DNA of 64,000 nucleotides from positions 2,542,001 to 2,606,000 of the forward strand of contig NZ_CP144459.1 in assembly GCF_050320395.1 (NCBI RefSeq), given 5' to 3'. Within the stretch, counting starts at the first letter, position 1. Each line of letters starts with the position of its first letter. The position numbers were made by a program, and so were the translations under genes. Source of the DNA: Treponema_C sp050320395. GTDB lineage: Bacteria; Spirochaetota; Spirochaetia; Treponematales; Treponemataceae. The notes under the pieces were generated by a model that was given only the letters and a program-made list of their open reading frames with translations, made no database searches and was not told the DNA's origin. This document shows, piece by piece, positions 32,874-40,459 of this stretch.

Positions 32874-34807
32874 GTGATTTTCAATTAAATAAAACCGTAA
32901 CCGACAGCGCCGTTTTGCTGGATACTTTTTTCCGCGAATATCCGGATTATACGGGTTCGGATGCCGATCTTATAAAATCGGGCTGGGATTTTTTATGTAA
33001 GGCCGCAGGAGCGAAACTGCGTCCCGGCGGAGAACCTTATATTTTACACCCGATGCGCGTTGCCTGCATTTTGGCGGAAAACAAACTCGATGCGGAAGGC
33101 ATTACCGCCGGCTTTTTGCACAATATTTACAACCTTGAAACCGCCGATGAAAAAGAAGCCGAAAAACGATTCTCCCCCGCGATTGTAAATATCGTCCGCG
33201 CCTCAAAGCGCATAACCGGTCTTAATATGCAAAGCAAAACGCTTGAACAAGCCGACTCATTCCGCAAAATGCTTTTTGCGATGACCGACGATATCCGCGT
33301 TATTTTGGTAAAAATGGCCGACAGGCTCGACCGTATCCGAAACATAGACGAGTTGGAAAGCGAAGAGCAAAAACAGCTTGCCGCCGAAATTATCGAAATC
33401 TGGGCACCGCTTGCAAACCGCCTCGGTATGTCGGCGGTAAAAATCGAAATGGAAGACTTAAGTTTAAAATATTCCAACCCCGATGTCTTTGCCCAATTAA
33501 AACGCATTGTCGCCTTAAAAAAAAGCGAGCGCACCGACTACCTTGAAAAGGCGCAAAAAGAAATTTACAAGGCGGCTTCCCGCGCCGGTCTTGAAGTGAA
33601 CGTGTACGGAAGGGCTAAGCATTTTTATTCGATTTATCAAAAGATGAAAAAGAAAAACCGCACTGCCGAAGAATTGCTCGACTTGCTCGCTATGCGGATT
33701 TTGTGTAAAACCCCCGCCGACTGTTATATTATGATAGGTCTTGTGCATAACCTGTGGAAACCGCTTGAAGGGCGTTTTAAAGATTATATCGCCATGCCCA
33801 AGTCGAACGGGTACCAAAGTATTCACACAACCGTTTTATGCGGAACGCGCCCCTTGGAAATTCAAATCCGCACAAACGAAATGCACGCGGTGGCCGAACA
33901 CGGAGTTGCAAGCCACTGGCTGTACAAAAAGGGGATGAACAAGGACTTGGTCGACATAGACAGTTTGACGATTATCAATCAATTAAAAGAACTGCGCAAA
34001 GACCATTTAACCGACAGCGATTTTTTTAACGAAATAAAAAGCGAACTTTTGGGCGACTCGATTTTTGTGTTTACGCCCAAGGGCGAAGTACGGAAACTTC
34101 CCTTCGGTTCGACGGCGATAGACTTTGCCTATTCGATTCACACGCACATCGGAGAAACGATTACGGGAGCAAAAGCCGACGGTCATATTATTCCCCTGTC
34201 CAAGCCTTTAAAAAACACGCAAATTATCGAGATTTTGACGAACCCGCAGGCGCACCCGACGGAAAATCAATTAGCGCAGGTAAAAACCGCACGGGCGCGC
34301 TCCAAAATACGCGCATGGCTTGCCGCAAACGCTCCGCCTGAAACAAAAGAAGCCGCAAAAATCCGCGATACGGAAGTGCAAAAGACGGAAAGCGCAAAAG
34401 GAACGCCGCAAAAAAACGTGCCGCTTAAAGGCTCTCCGCCGGGAGCCGAAACTTCGGACTCCGCGGGCGGCGCAGGGCTTTTTCCCGGGGCGGAAGCGGC
34501 GGGAAGTACTGCCTTACGGCAAGAAAGCACAGCGGACGCCCCCGTTAAAATCCGCATAGGAGACACGGCAAACTTTTTAGCGTCGACTGCAAAGTGCTGT
34601 AATCCCCGCTATGGAGATGCCATTGTCGGCTATGTGTCGCGCGGAAGGGGAATTATCGTTCACCGCGCCGACTGCCCGAATTTTAAGCGCATAGAAAACG
34701 TCGCTCAGCGGACGATTCAGGTTATGTGGAAGGAAAGCCCTGCACAAACGTCAAACGCGGCGAAAAGTGCTAAAAAAGACCGCCCTAAAAAATCGGGGAA
34801 AAGGTAG
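32870..34807 (+). CDS. rel: RelA/SpoT-family (p)ppGpp synthetase with degenerate hydrolase site
   Basis: A 645-residue protein. The synthetase domain is intact (YGRAKHFYSIYQKM, FKDYIAMPKSNGYQSIHTTV, LEIQIRTNEMH), and a TGS domain follows (FVFTPKGEVRKLPFGSTAID). A Pro/Ala-rich linker then precedes a zinc-finger-like domain (STAKCCNPRYGD...VHRADCPNF). There is no C-terminal ACT/RRM domain. In the N-terminal HD domain the HD pair is HN (His84-Asn85 in GFLHNIYNLET), the following ED pair is NL, and ADRLHNMR reads ADRLDRIR. Hydrolysis is therefore probably lost and the enzyme should only make the alarmone. It is coupled to prmC. Confidence 0.9.
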   Translation: MSDFQLNKTVTDSAVLLDTFFREYPDYTGSDADLIKSGWDFLCKAAGAKLRPGGEPYILHPMRVACILAENKLDAEGITAGFLHNIYNLETADEKEAEKRFSPAIVNIVRASKRITGLNMQSKTLEQADSFRKMLFAMTDDIRVILVKMADRLDRIRNIDELESEEQKQLAAEIIEIWAPLANRLGMSAVKIEMEDLSLKYSNPDVFAQLKRIVALKKSERTDYLEKAQKEIYKAASRAGLEVNVYGRAKHFYSIYQKMKKKNRTAEELLDLLAMRILCKTPADCYIMIGLVHNLWKPLEGRFKDYIAMPKSNGYQSIHTTVLCGTRPLEIQIRTNEMHAVAEHGVASHWLYKKGMNKDLVDIDSLTIINQLKELRKDHLTDSDFFNEIKSELLGDSIFVFTPKGEVRKLPFGSTAIDFAYSIHTHIGETITGAKADGHIIPLSKPLKNTQIIEILTNPQAHPTENQLAQVKTARARSKIRAWLAANAPPETKEAAKIRDTEVQKTESAKGTPQKNVPLKGSPPGAETSDSAGGAGLFPGAEAAGSTALRQESTADAPVKIRIGDTANFLASTAKCCNPRYGDAIVGYVSRGRGIIVHRADCPNFKRIENVAQRTIQVMWKESPAQTSNAAKSAKKDRPKKSGKR

Positions 34808-34860
34808 AGAAAAAAGGTAAGGTGCGAGGAGGGCAGTTAAATTACTGCATAAAAACCGCA

Positions 34861-35259
34861 TTATTCCGATATATCGATGTTCATCGTGCGGGCAATTTTT
34901 ATTAATTTTTTGTCGCACGTCAATAATACTGCTTTATTCTTTTTTGCGGCAACGAGATAAAACACATCGTAGACGGGATGTTCATATTCTACGGCTGCAT
35001 TATACACTTCCTTATATAAGGATTTTGTATCGATAAAATCGTCTATCAAGTCTATACAATATTTTATACCTTTTAAACATTTTGTTGTATCCAGCTTTGA
35101 AAAGACTTTATATTTCCAAAATACATTTGTTATTTCAGACGGGTAAATATCAGGTGCAAGTATTATATCCGCCTCTGTACAAATGCTTTTAAAATGAGAT
35201 GCGTTTTTCATATTCAATGTCATTTCTACAGCCGCGCTTGCATCAAGAACAGCTATCAT
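34861..35259 (-). CDS. vapC: PIN-domain toxin VapC
   Basis: A 132-residue ribonuclease toxin. The acidic PIN residues are all present: Asp6 (VLDASAA), Glu42 (YPSEITN), Asp98 (VYDVFYLVAA) and Asp116 (LLTCDKKLI). Expected to cut tRNA or rRNA when free of antitoxin. It overlaps the antitoxin gene by 4 bases (ATGA), the normal arrangement. The tail ends IARTMNIDISE and looks complete. Confidence 0.9.
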   Translation of the reverse strand: MIAVLDASAAVEMTLNMKNASHFKSICTEADIILAPDIYPSEITNVFWKYKVFSKLDTTKCLKGIKYCIDLIDDFIDTKSLYKEVYNAAVEYEHPVYDVFYLVAAKKNKAVLLTCDKKLIKIARTMNIDISE

Positions 35260-35498
35260 CGTTCTCTATCCTCTCGCAATAGTATTGCAGGATGCGGAAG
35301 CTCCTCTCCTGTAAAATCAAGCTCTTCCATTTTTTTTAAGATAATCTTTCGTCTGTTTTTATTTCCGATTTTTTCGTTAATACTTTCCTGCAGTAGAGAT
35401 ATAGTTTGTTCGGTTATTGTTTTTTGCTCCTTTTGGGCAAGATAATGTATTTGCCGATACATTGCATTAGGTAAATTCCGTACTTGGAGTGTGGGCAT
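35256..35498 (-). CDS. vapB: VapB/FitA-like ribbon-helix-helix antitoxin
   Basis: An 80-residue protein. The N-terminal ribbon-helix-helix (MPTLQVRNLPNAMYRQIHYL, then TEQTISLLQESI) binds DNA. The C-terminal EELPHPAILLREDRER should block the toxin active site. It is preceded by AAGGAAGG and by a long perfect inverted repeat (35512-35558), a likely operator for self-repression by VapBC. Confidence 0.88.
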   Translation of the reverse strand: MPTLQVRNLPNAMYRQIHYLAQKEQKTITEQTISLLQESINEKIGNKNRRKIILKKMEELDFTGEELPHPAILLREDRER

Positions 35499-35511
35499 AA
35501 AACCTTCCTTA

Positions 35512-35558
35512 AAATAAAACAGCGGAACAAAGTGTCAACTTTGGAAGCTGTTTTATTT
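35512..35558. promoter_or_regulatory. Long inverted repeat around the vapBC promoter
   Basis: A perfect 12-bp repeat, AAATAAAACAGC (35512-35523) and GCTGTTTTATTT (35547-35558), with an inner CAAAG/CTTTG. On the minus strand the loop holds TTGACA, with a weak TATTTT 16 bases on. It can be an operator or, as RNA, a hairpin beside the vapB ribosome binding site. Confidence 0.65.
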
Positions 35559-35700
35559 GTGCTTTCGTAACACAGGCGCACCCGCAGCGCAGCTTCAAGC
35601 GGAAAGCACATAAAATAATGAAGTTTTGCCCTTATAAAATATACAGGCAAAACCCAAATTAAAGTGAGCGACGCCATTTTAGACGCTTACTTTAAACCTT
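35559..35700. repeat. Hairpin-rich non-coding stretch upstream of vapBC
   Basis: This holds three further inverted repeats: GTGCTTTC/GAAAGCAC, GTTTTGCC/GGCAAAAC, and TTAAAGTGAGCG (35659-35670) with CGCTTACTTTAA (35684-35695), one mismatch in 12. No convincing gene is seen in the region from 35499 to 35816. I could not match it to a known element. Confidence 0.5.
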
Positions 35701-35816
35701 CCTTTATATATCAATATGACAAATTATCAGTACATCTTATATATCGCACAATTATTATAACACAGCTTCCGCTTTTATGCTATTCATATTTTTATGGGAA
35801 TACTGTCGGTACGGCT

Positions 35817-36278
35817 TTATTGCTTATTAGTTTTTTTTAACTTTTTAATTATTTCCTGAATAAAAATCAAACCTATCAAAGCCGCAATAAACAAAGCGAA
35901 CAGTCTGATCGTATAATCCCGTGTTTGCAATTTTCGTCTTACATATATTTTACGGGTGTGAGGCTCAATTCGTAAATCAACCGGGTTCAATTTTGTATTG
36001 AATAAGGTAAGAGTCATGTCTTGCAGCTTACCGTCGATTATATATTTTATGTTGTACACATATTTTGTTTGAATTGTATAACCTCGATTTTTTGACGGAA
36101 GATAGTCGGTAAATATGTGTTCCTGTATATCGACAACTTGTACGCTTTCCCAGTTCATAGATAAACCGTTTTTAATGTTTTCCGTGATTGTTTTAAAACA
36201 GAGTAAAAAAGCGCCGGCAAAGCAAAAAAAAGCAAAGATAGTATACATTATTACACTGTGCCGAGCTTGCTTTTTCAT
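35817..36278 (-). CDS. Small membrane protein resembling the DUF3592 type
   Basis: A 153-residue protein with a membrane helix near each end (IMYTIFAFFCFAGAFLLCF and LFALFIAALIGLIFI) and about 80 extracytoplasmic residues between, ending in a short basic tail. The soluble part has the strand pattern of DUF3592 proteins (a VQVVDIQE strand, YVYNIKYIIDGK, then PHTRKIYVRRK). Its function is unknown. Its ATG overlaps the stop of a 32-residue membrane peptide gene (ATGA), so it is translated as part of the U32 operon. Confidence 0.65.
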   Translation of the reverse strand: MKKQARHSVIMYTIFAFFCFAGAFLLCFKTITENIKNGLSMNWESVQVVDIQEHIFTDYLPSKNRGYTIQTKYVYNIKYIIDGKLQDMTLTLFNTKLNPVDLRIEPHTRKIYVRRKLQTRDYTIRLFALFIAALIGLIFIQEIIKKLKKTNKQ

Positions 36279-36373
36279 CCTTCTTCTATTCCGTTAAGCG
36301 GATTGAGTATAAAGCGGTAAGCGAAAAACAATAAAACGCCGATACCTGCAAGCGTTTTTATATTCCGGCACAT
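36275..36373 (-). CDS. 32-residue single-pass membrane peptide
   Basis: The ATG at 36373 is one base after the stop of the U32 gene, and GGAAGG lies 5 bases before it. The peptide is MCRNIKTLAGIGVLLFFAYR and 12 more residues ending GIEEG: a basic N-terminus, one hydrophobic helix and an acidic end. Its stop overlaps the start of the DUF3592-like gene. Coupling on both sides argues that it is real. No known family was recognised. Confidence 0.6.
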   Translation of the reverse strand: MCRNIKTLAGIGVLLFFAYRFILNPLNGIEEG

Positions 36374-36374
36374 A

Positions 36375-37778
36375 TCAACCTTCCCTTTGTGCCCTCACCC
36401 GTATAATGGCGCCGTCTTGTAAATCGGCGCTTGTGAATAAAAGACCGGGGGTGTTGTGGTGTACCGCATCCAGGATTTTTCCCGTTTCGGGATCGACAAA
36501 GCAATAAGTATCGGGAGGAATTTTTAAAGCGGCGCAGTCGGGAGAAAGGGCTTCTAGCTCGGTGCCGCTTCGGGTTTGATTTGCCGGTTTATATTCGTAC
36601 AAGTGCCGCTTTTCGTCCGCTTTTATAAAATGCGGAATTTTTTCGGGGTGAAGCTCTAAATCTTTTTCACGGGCTTTTCGCGCCTCAGGATGCATACCGT
36701 CGAGGGAACGCTCGGCTTCGGAGGCGCCTTTTTTTGCCTCGTAAAATATCTTTTCCCTTTCGGCCGCGTTCAGTTTTTTTACGATGGTACCGGCCATATC
36801 GTACTCACTTGTCGTTTCGCCCGAGACCGTTTCGTTTGCATTTTCTTTTCCGTAATAAAAACCGGTGCCGAAAGCGCGGTGGCTTGTTTTGTACAAATCT
36901 TCAATAAAGGGGGCGGCTTCGGCGGCGCTTATGCGGCCTTCCAAGCTGTCGATTGCTTTTCGGTATGCGCGCGTTACGATTGCCGTATAATACAGGCTTT
37001 TCATGCGCCCTTCAATTTTCAAAGAATCCGCTCCCGCTTTTTTTAAATCGTCCAACTTATCAATCATGCATAAATCTTTGGATGAAAGAAGGGCTGTAAA
37101 GTTTTCGCCTTCAAAAATCGGAAAATACTCGCCCGGCCTTTTTTGTTCTTCCAGAGCAAGAGAGCCGCTTTGGACAAGCGAATAATCCCAGCGGCATGAG
37201 TGCGAGCAAAAACCCGCGTTCGCGCTTCTGCCGTTCATATAGGCGCTCATAAGGCAGCGGCCCGAATAGGCGATACACATCGCTCCGTGCACAAAAACTT
37301 CCAGTTCCATGTCCGGCACCGCATCCTTTATTTCGGCGATTTCCGCCAAAGAAGCTTCGCGCCCGAGCACCACCCTGCAAAAGCCCAAGTCGCGGTACAT
37401 TTTAACGGCCTCGCGGTTTATGCAGTTCGCCTGCGTGCTTAAATGAAGGGACGCATTCGGAAAGTGTTTTTGTATAGTGCGCACCATGCCTATATCCTGA
37501 ACGATAAAGGCGTCAAAAGGATAGGATTTAAAATAATCGATTTCGGATAAAAAGTTGTCGATGTCGGCATTGTGAAAGCTGATGTTCAGGGCGCAAAAAA
37601 GCTTTTTCCCGGGATATTGTTTTTTGAGATTGTTGACCGTCTTGTATTCGTCGTCGTAAAAATTATCGGCTTTTACGCGAAGCGAAAAACGTTTTAATCC
37701 TATGTATGCGGCGTCGGCGCCGTAAGCGTATGCGTAGCTCAGCTTTTCGACATTGCCTGCAGGAGAAACGAGTTCCAT
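36375..37778 (-). CDS. U32-family protein (collagenase-like; probable RNA hydroxylation factor)
   Basis: A 467-residue protein. It has the U32 barrel opening (LVSPAGNVEKLSYAYAYGAD), LHLSTQANCIN and the signature EVFVHGAMCIAYSGRCLMSA, with the CxxxxxxxxC cluster ligands continuing in GFCSHSCRW, then SSKDLCMID and DSLKIEGRMKS. Members called peptidases (YegQ, TrhP, RlhA) are now known to be tRNA or rRNA modification enzymes in several cases, and this one is closest in layout to the TrhP type. It is located 2 bases after the esterase gene and heads the coupled small-protein pair. Confidence 0.85.
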   Translation of the reverse strand: MELVSPAGNVEKLSYAYAYGADAAYIGLKRFSLRVKADNFYDDEYKTVNNLKKQYPGKKLFCALNISFHNADIDNFLSEIDYFKSYPFDAFIVQDIGMVRTIQKHFPNASLHLSTQANCINREAVKMYRDLGFCRVVLGREASLAEIAEIKDAVPDMELEVFVHGAMCIAYSGRCLMSAYMNGRSANAGFCSHSCRWDYSLVQSGSLALEEQKRPGEYFPIFEGENFTALLSSKDLCMIDKLDDLKKAGADSLKIEGRMKSLYYTAIVTRAYRKAIDSLEGRISAAEAAPFIEDLYKTSHRAFGTGFYYGKENANETVSGETTSEYDMAGTIVKKLNAAEREKIFYEAKKGASEAERSLDGMHPEARKAREKDLELHPEKIPHFIKADEKRHLYEYKPANQTRSGTELEALSPDCAALKIPPDTYCFVDPETGKILDAVHHNTPGLLFTSADLQDGAIIRVRAQREG

Positions 37779-37780
37779 AC

Positions 37781-38677
37781 TTATCCTTGTCTGTTTTTAA
37801 TGTGAGCGCCCGCTTTTTCAACCGCCAAGTGAGCCTGAGGTAAAAACTCATCCGCCATTTGAAAAAGGTGTATCATTCCTTCCCATAAATCGAGCTCGCA
37901 GGGAACATCGGCTTTGCGCAGTTTGTCCTGAAAGCACAGCGCATCCTGCTTTAAAAGCTCGTCGTCCGCCATTTGAATGTATACGTCGGGTAAGCCTGCA
38001 AGCATTTCGGGGCTCGCAAACATCGGCGATACAAGGGGATTTGTCAAATTGGCCGAATACGTATAAAGTTCGGCGGCTGCACGTATAGCTTCGGAAGAAA
38101 CGATTTTATCGCGGTTGTATTTTGACGGCGTTTTTACGGATTCCGAATCTCCCGATATATCGAACCACGGGGAAAAAAGCACCAGCTCGTCGATTTTTCC
38201 GCGGAATTTTTCTTTAATCGACAATACAAGGGCAACCGCGATTGAAGCACCCGAACCGTCGCCTGCAATAATAATACTGTCGTTTTCCGCGTAGAGTTTT
38301 TTTATTACCGCCTTTAAATCTTCCAAGGCTGCCGGAAAGGGATATTGGGGCGCAAGATGAATTTCGGGCAGTACGATTCTTGTGCATGATGCGTTTGCAA
38401 AAGAAGCGCAAAAGTTTCCCCATGCGGCGCATGAGCCTCCGACAAAGGAACCTCCGTGAACATAGAGGAGGACGCGCTTCGATGCGTACACCTCGGGGGT
38501 AAAAACGTCGCAGTCAACTCCTCCGATACTCCGCTTTTCGCGTTCGACACGGTTCGGTAAAATAGGAACGGTAAATTCCGCATTCAATTTTTGCCTGAAT
38601 TTTTCGATGTCGGCTGAAGGGGTAAAAATCAAATGCTTTATTTTTTTTACGGCTTTTTTTGTGTCGGCGCGCATCAT
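37781..38677 (-). CDS. Alpha/beta hydrolase, hormone-sensitive-lipase type
   Basis: A 298-residue esterase. The oxyanion motif is LLYVHGGSFVGG, the nucleophile elbow is IAGDGSGASIA (GDxSG), the acid is in QMADDELLKQD and the base is His in GMIHLFQM. Acts on short-chain esters; the natural substrate is unknown. It has no signal peptide and is cytoplasmic. TATACT ends 7 bases before the first ATG (a second ATG follows directly), with no Shine-Dalgarno. It diverges from metA across a perfect 13-bp inverted repeat. Confidence 0.85.
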   Translation of the reverse strand: MMRADTKKAVKKIKHLIFTPSADIEKFRQKLNAEFTVPILPNRVEREKRSIGGVDCDVFTPEVYASKRVLLYVHGGSFVGGSCAAWGNFCASFANASCTRIVLPEIHLAPQYPFPAALEDLKAVIKKLYAENDSIIIAGDGSGASIAVALVLSIKEKFRGKIDELVLFSPWFDISGDSESVKTPSKYNRDKIVSSEAIRAAAELYTYSANLTNPLVSPMFASPEMLAGLPDVYIQMADDELLKQDALCFQDKLRKADVPCELDLWEGMIHLFQMADEFLPQAHLAVEKAGAHIKNRQG

Positions 38678-38682
38678 ACGCT

Positions 38683-38719
38683 AAAGTATAGCAAAAAAAT
38701 CACAAATTTGCTATACTTT
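38683..38719. promoter_or_regulatory. Symmetric divergent promoter between the esterase gene and metA
   Basis: AAAGTATAGCAAA (38683-38695) and TTTGCTATACTTT (38707-38719) are perfect inverted repeats, 11 bases apart. Each arm contains an extended -10 (TGCTATACT), one per direction. The two RNA polymerase sites would overlap, so the two genes may compete. Confidence 0.75.
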
Positions 38720-38726
38720 GCACGCT

Positions 38727-39635
38727 ATGCCTATAAAAATTCTTTCGGATTTACCGGCGCGTAAAGTGCTTGAAGAAGAAAACATCTTTGTAATGACCGA
38801 ACAGCGCGCCCGAACGCAGGATATCCGTCCTTTAAAAATCGCCATTGTAAACCTTATGCCCACAAAAATCGCAACGGAAACGCAGATTTTGCGCCTTTTG
38901 GGCAATACTCCTTTGCAAGTTGAAATCTCTCTTGTACACATGGAAAATCATAAAACAAAAAATACGCGCGCCGACCATTTGGAGCGTTTTTATATTCCTT
39001 CAAAAGAAGTGCTCAAACGCAAATTCGACGGAATGATTATAACCGGCGCCCCGGTCGAACAGCTCCCCTTTGAAAAAGTCGATTATTGGAAGGACTTAAC
39101 GCGCATTATGGATTATGCGGCCGAAAACGTTTTTTGCACCCTCTATATTTGCTGGGGCGCACAAGCGGGCTTGTACTATCATTACGGAATTCAAAAATAC
39201 GATTTGGATAAAAAGCTGTTCGGGATTTTTAAACACAAACGCATGACAAAGGCAGAACCCCTATTGCGCGGCTTCGACGACGTATTTCCTGCTCCGCAGT
39301 CGCGCCACACGGAAGTGCGCAGCGCAGACATCAAGGGCTGTTCCGATTTAACCGTGCTTGCCGAATCCGATGAGGCGGGTGTCCTACTGGTTAAATCGAA
39401 AAACAACCGCCAAATCTTTATGACGGGACACTTGGAATACGACACCGACACCCTCGCTTTGGAGTACACGCGGGATAAAAACAAGGGCTTGCCGATAGAC
39501 GTACCGTGCAATTATTTTCCCGAAGACAATCCCGACAGCACCCCCGTTTCGACATGGAGAAGCCACGCCCACTTGTTTTATTCGAATTGGCTGAACTATT
39601 ATGTTTATCAGGAAACTCCCTACGAGTTTGTTTAA
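38727..39635 (+). CDS. metA: Homoserine O-acetyltransferase (MetA type)
   Basis: A 302-residue enzyme that acylates homoserine on the way to methionine. Catalytic Cys142 is in ICWGAQAG, with His235 and Glu237 in TGHLEYD. Residue 111 is Glu (APVEQLPF). In MetA proteins Glu111 goes with acetyl-CoA and Gly111 with succinyl-CoA, so acetyl transfer is predicted. ATG 38727 is chosen, since a TTG at 38718 lies in the -10 region. The -10 ends 9 bases before the ATG and there is no Shine-Dalgarno. No SAM riboswitch fits in front of it. It converges on the RpiR gene. Confidence 0.92.
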   Translation: MPIKILSDLPARKVLEEENIFVMTEQRARTQDIRPLKIAIVNLMPTKIATETQILRLLGNTPLQVEISLVHMENHKTKNTRADHLERFYIPSKEVLKRKFDGMIITGAPVEQLPFEKVDYWKDLTRIMDYAAENVFCTLYICWGAQAGLYYHYGIQKYDLDKKLFGIFKHKRMTKAEPLLRGFDDVFPAPQSRHTEVRSADIKGCSDLTVLAESDEAGVLLVKSKNNRQIFMTGHLEYDTDTLALEYTRDKNKGLPIDVPCNYFPEDNPDSTPVSTWRSHAHLFYSNWLNYYVYQETPYEFV

Positions 39636-39648
39636 GGTAAAATTCCAT

Positions 39649-40458
39649 TTAAAACAATTTGTCGGATACACTGTGCGCCGTTACACTTAAAGTATCTACG
39701 GCTTTCGGTAAGGACTTAAACAACCGATGACACAAAACCTCGATTAAAAATGATACCGGAATTTTACTACCGATTTCGGCGTCAAGAACTTGAGAACGAA
39801 GTTGAAGGCAAAAGGTTAAGTCGGCGGTATTGCCCAGCGGAGATCGAGCGTAATTGGTAATTGCGATAACGCTTGCTTTTCCTTTTTTGCCCTGTTTTGC
39901 CGCATGCAGGATTCCCTTTGTGCTTCCGGAAAAAGAAACGGCTATTAAAACGTCTGAGCTTTTTAGAGTTGAAGCGCGTATGGCTTGCAGATGAGAATCG
40001 CCTTCAACCACGGCATCGAAACCGAGTCTTATTAAGCGATAACACAAATCCCATGCTTGAGCGTAAGACCCCCCGCTTCCGATAACAAGTATTTTTTTTG
40101 AAGCAAGCAAAAGTTTCAGTGTTTTGTCGAGGACAAGCGGATCAATGGATGCATTGACCGTACGGATATCTTCACAAACGCTTGAGAAAAAAGTTGTTTC
40201 CGTAATCGGCGTTTCCGTTTCTTTTTGTGCAAGTTCAAGTGCAAGTTTGATTTTAAAATCCTGAAACCCCTTGCACTTGAGCTTTTGACAGAACCTGATT
40301 ATTGTTCCGTATCCTGCCCCGCTTTCTTCCGTTACCATCGTTATTGATTTGTAGATAAGTTCATTTTCCTGCAAAATATAATCCGCAAATTTTCGTTCGG
40401 CATCGCTGAGTTCCGGGAGCATTGCCCGTATGTTATTTAAAATGTGGTTTTTTTTCAT
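39649..40458 (-). CDS. RpiR-family regulator (HTH plus SIS domain)
   Basis: A 269-residue regulator: N-terminal HTH_6 (LSDAERKFADYIL, then GYGTIIRFCQKLKCKGFQDFK) and a C-terminal SIS phosphosugar-sensing domain (ILVIGSGGSYAQAWDL, AVSFSGSTKGILHA). It should bind a sugar phosphate and control this locus. It starts one base after the stop of the SIS protein gene and is the last gene of the ROK-SIS-RpiR operon. Confidence 0.9.
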   Translation of the reverse strand: MKKNHILNNIRAMLPELSDAERKFADYILQENELIYKSITMVTEESGAGYGTIIRFCQKLKCKGFQDFKIKLALELAQKETETPITETTFFSSVCEDIRTVNASIDPLVLDKTLKLLLASKKILVIGSGGSYAQAWDLCYRLIRLGFDAVVEGDSHLQAIRASTLKSSDVLIAVSFSGSTKGILHAAKQGKKGKASVIAITNYARSPLGNTADLTFCLQLRSQVLDAEIGSKIPVSFLIEVLCHRLFKSLPKAVDTLSVTAHSVSDKLF

Positions 40459-40459
40459 T

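Noticed and set aside
35559..35700. Integron attC site near vapBC
   Set aside because: Treponema denticola has an integron and toxin-antitoxin cassettes are common in such arrays. However, I see no paired RYYYAAC/GTTRRRY core sites in the right order and no integrase or second cassette.
38683..38726. SAM riboswitch in front of metA
   Set aside because: The -10 ends 9 bases before the ATG, so there is no leader in which a riboswitch could fold.
38718..39635. TTG start for metA at 38718
   Set aside because: It falls at the edge of the -10 box and would add three residues not found in the family. The ATG at 38727 gives catalytic residues at the standard numbers 142, 235 and 237.
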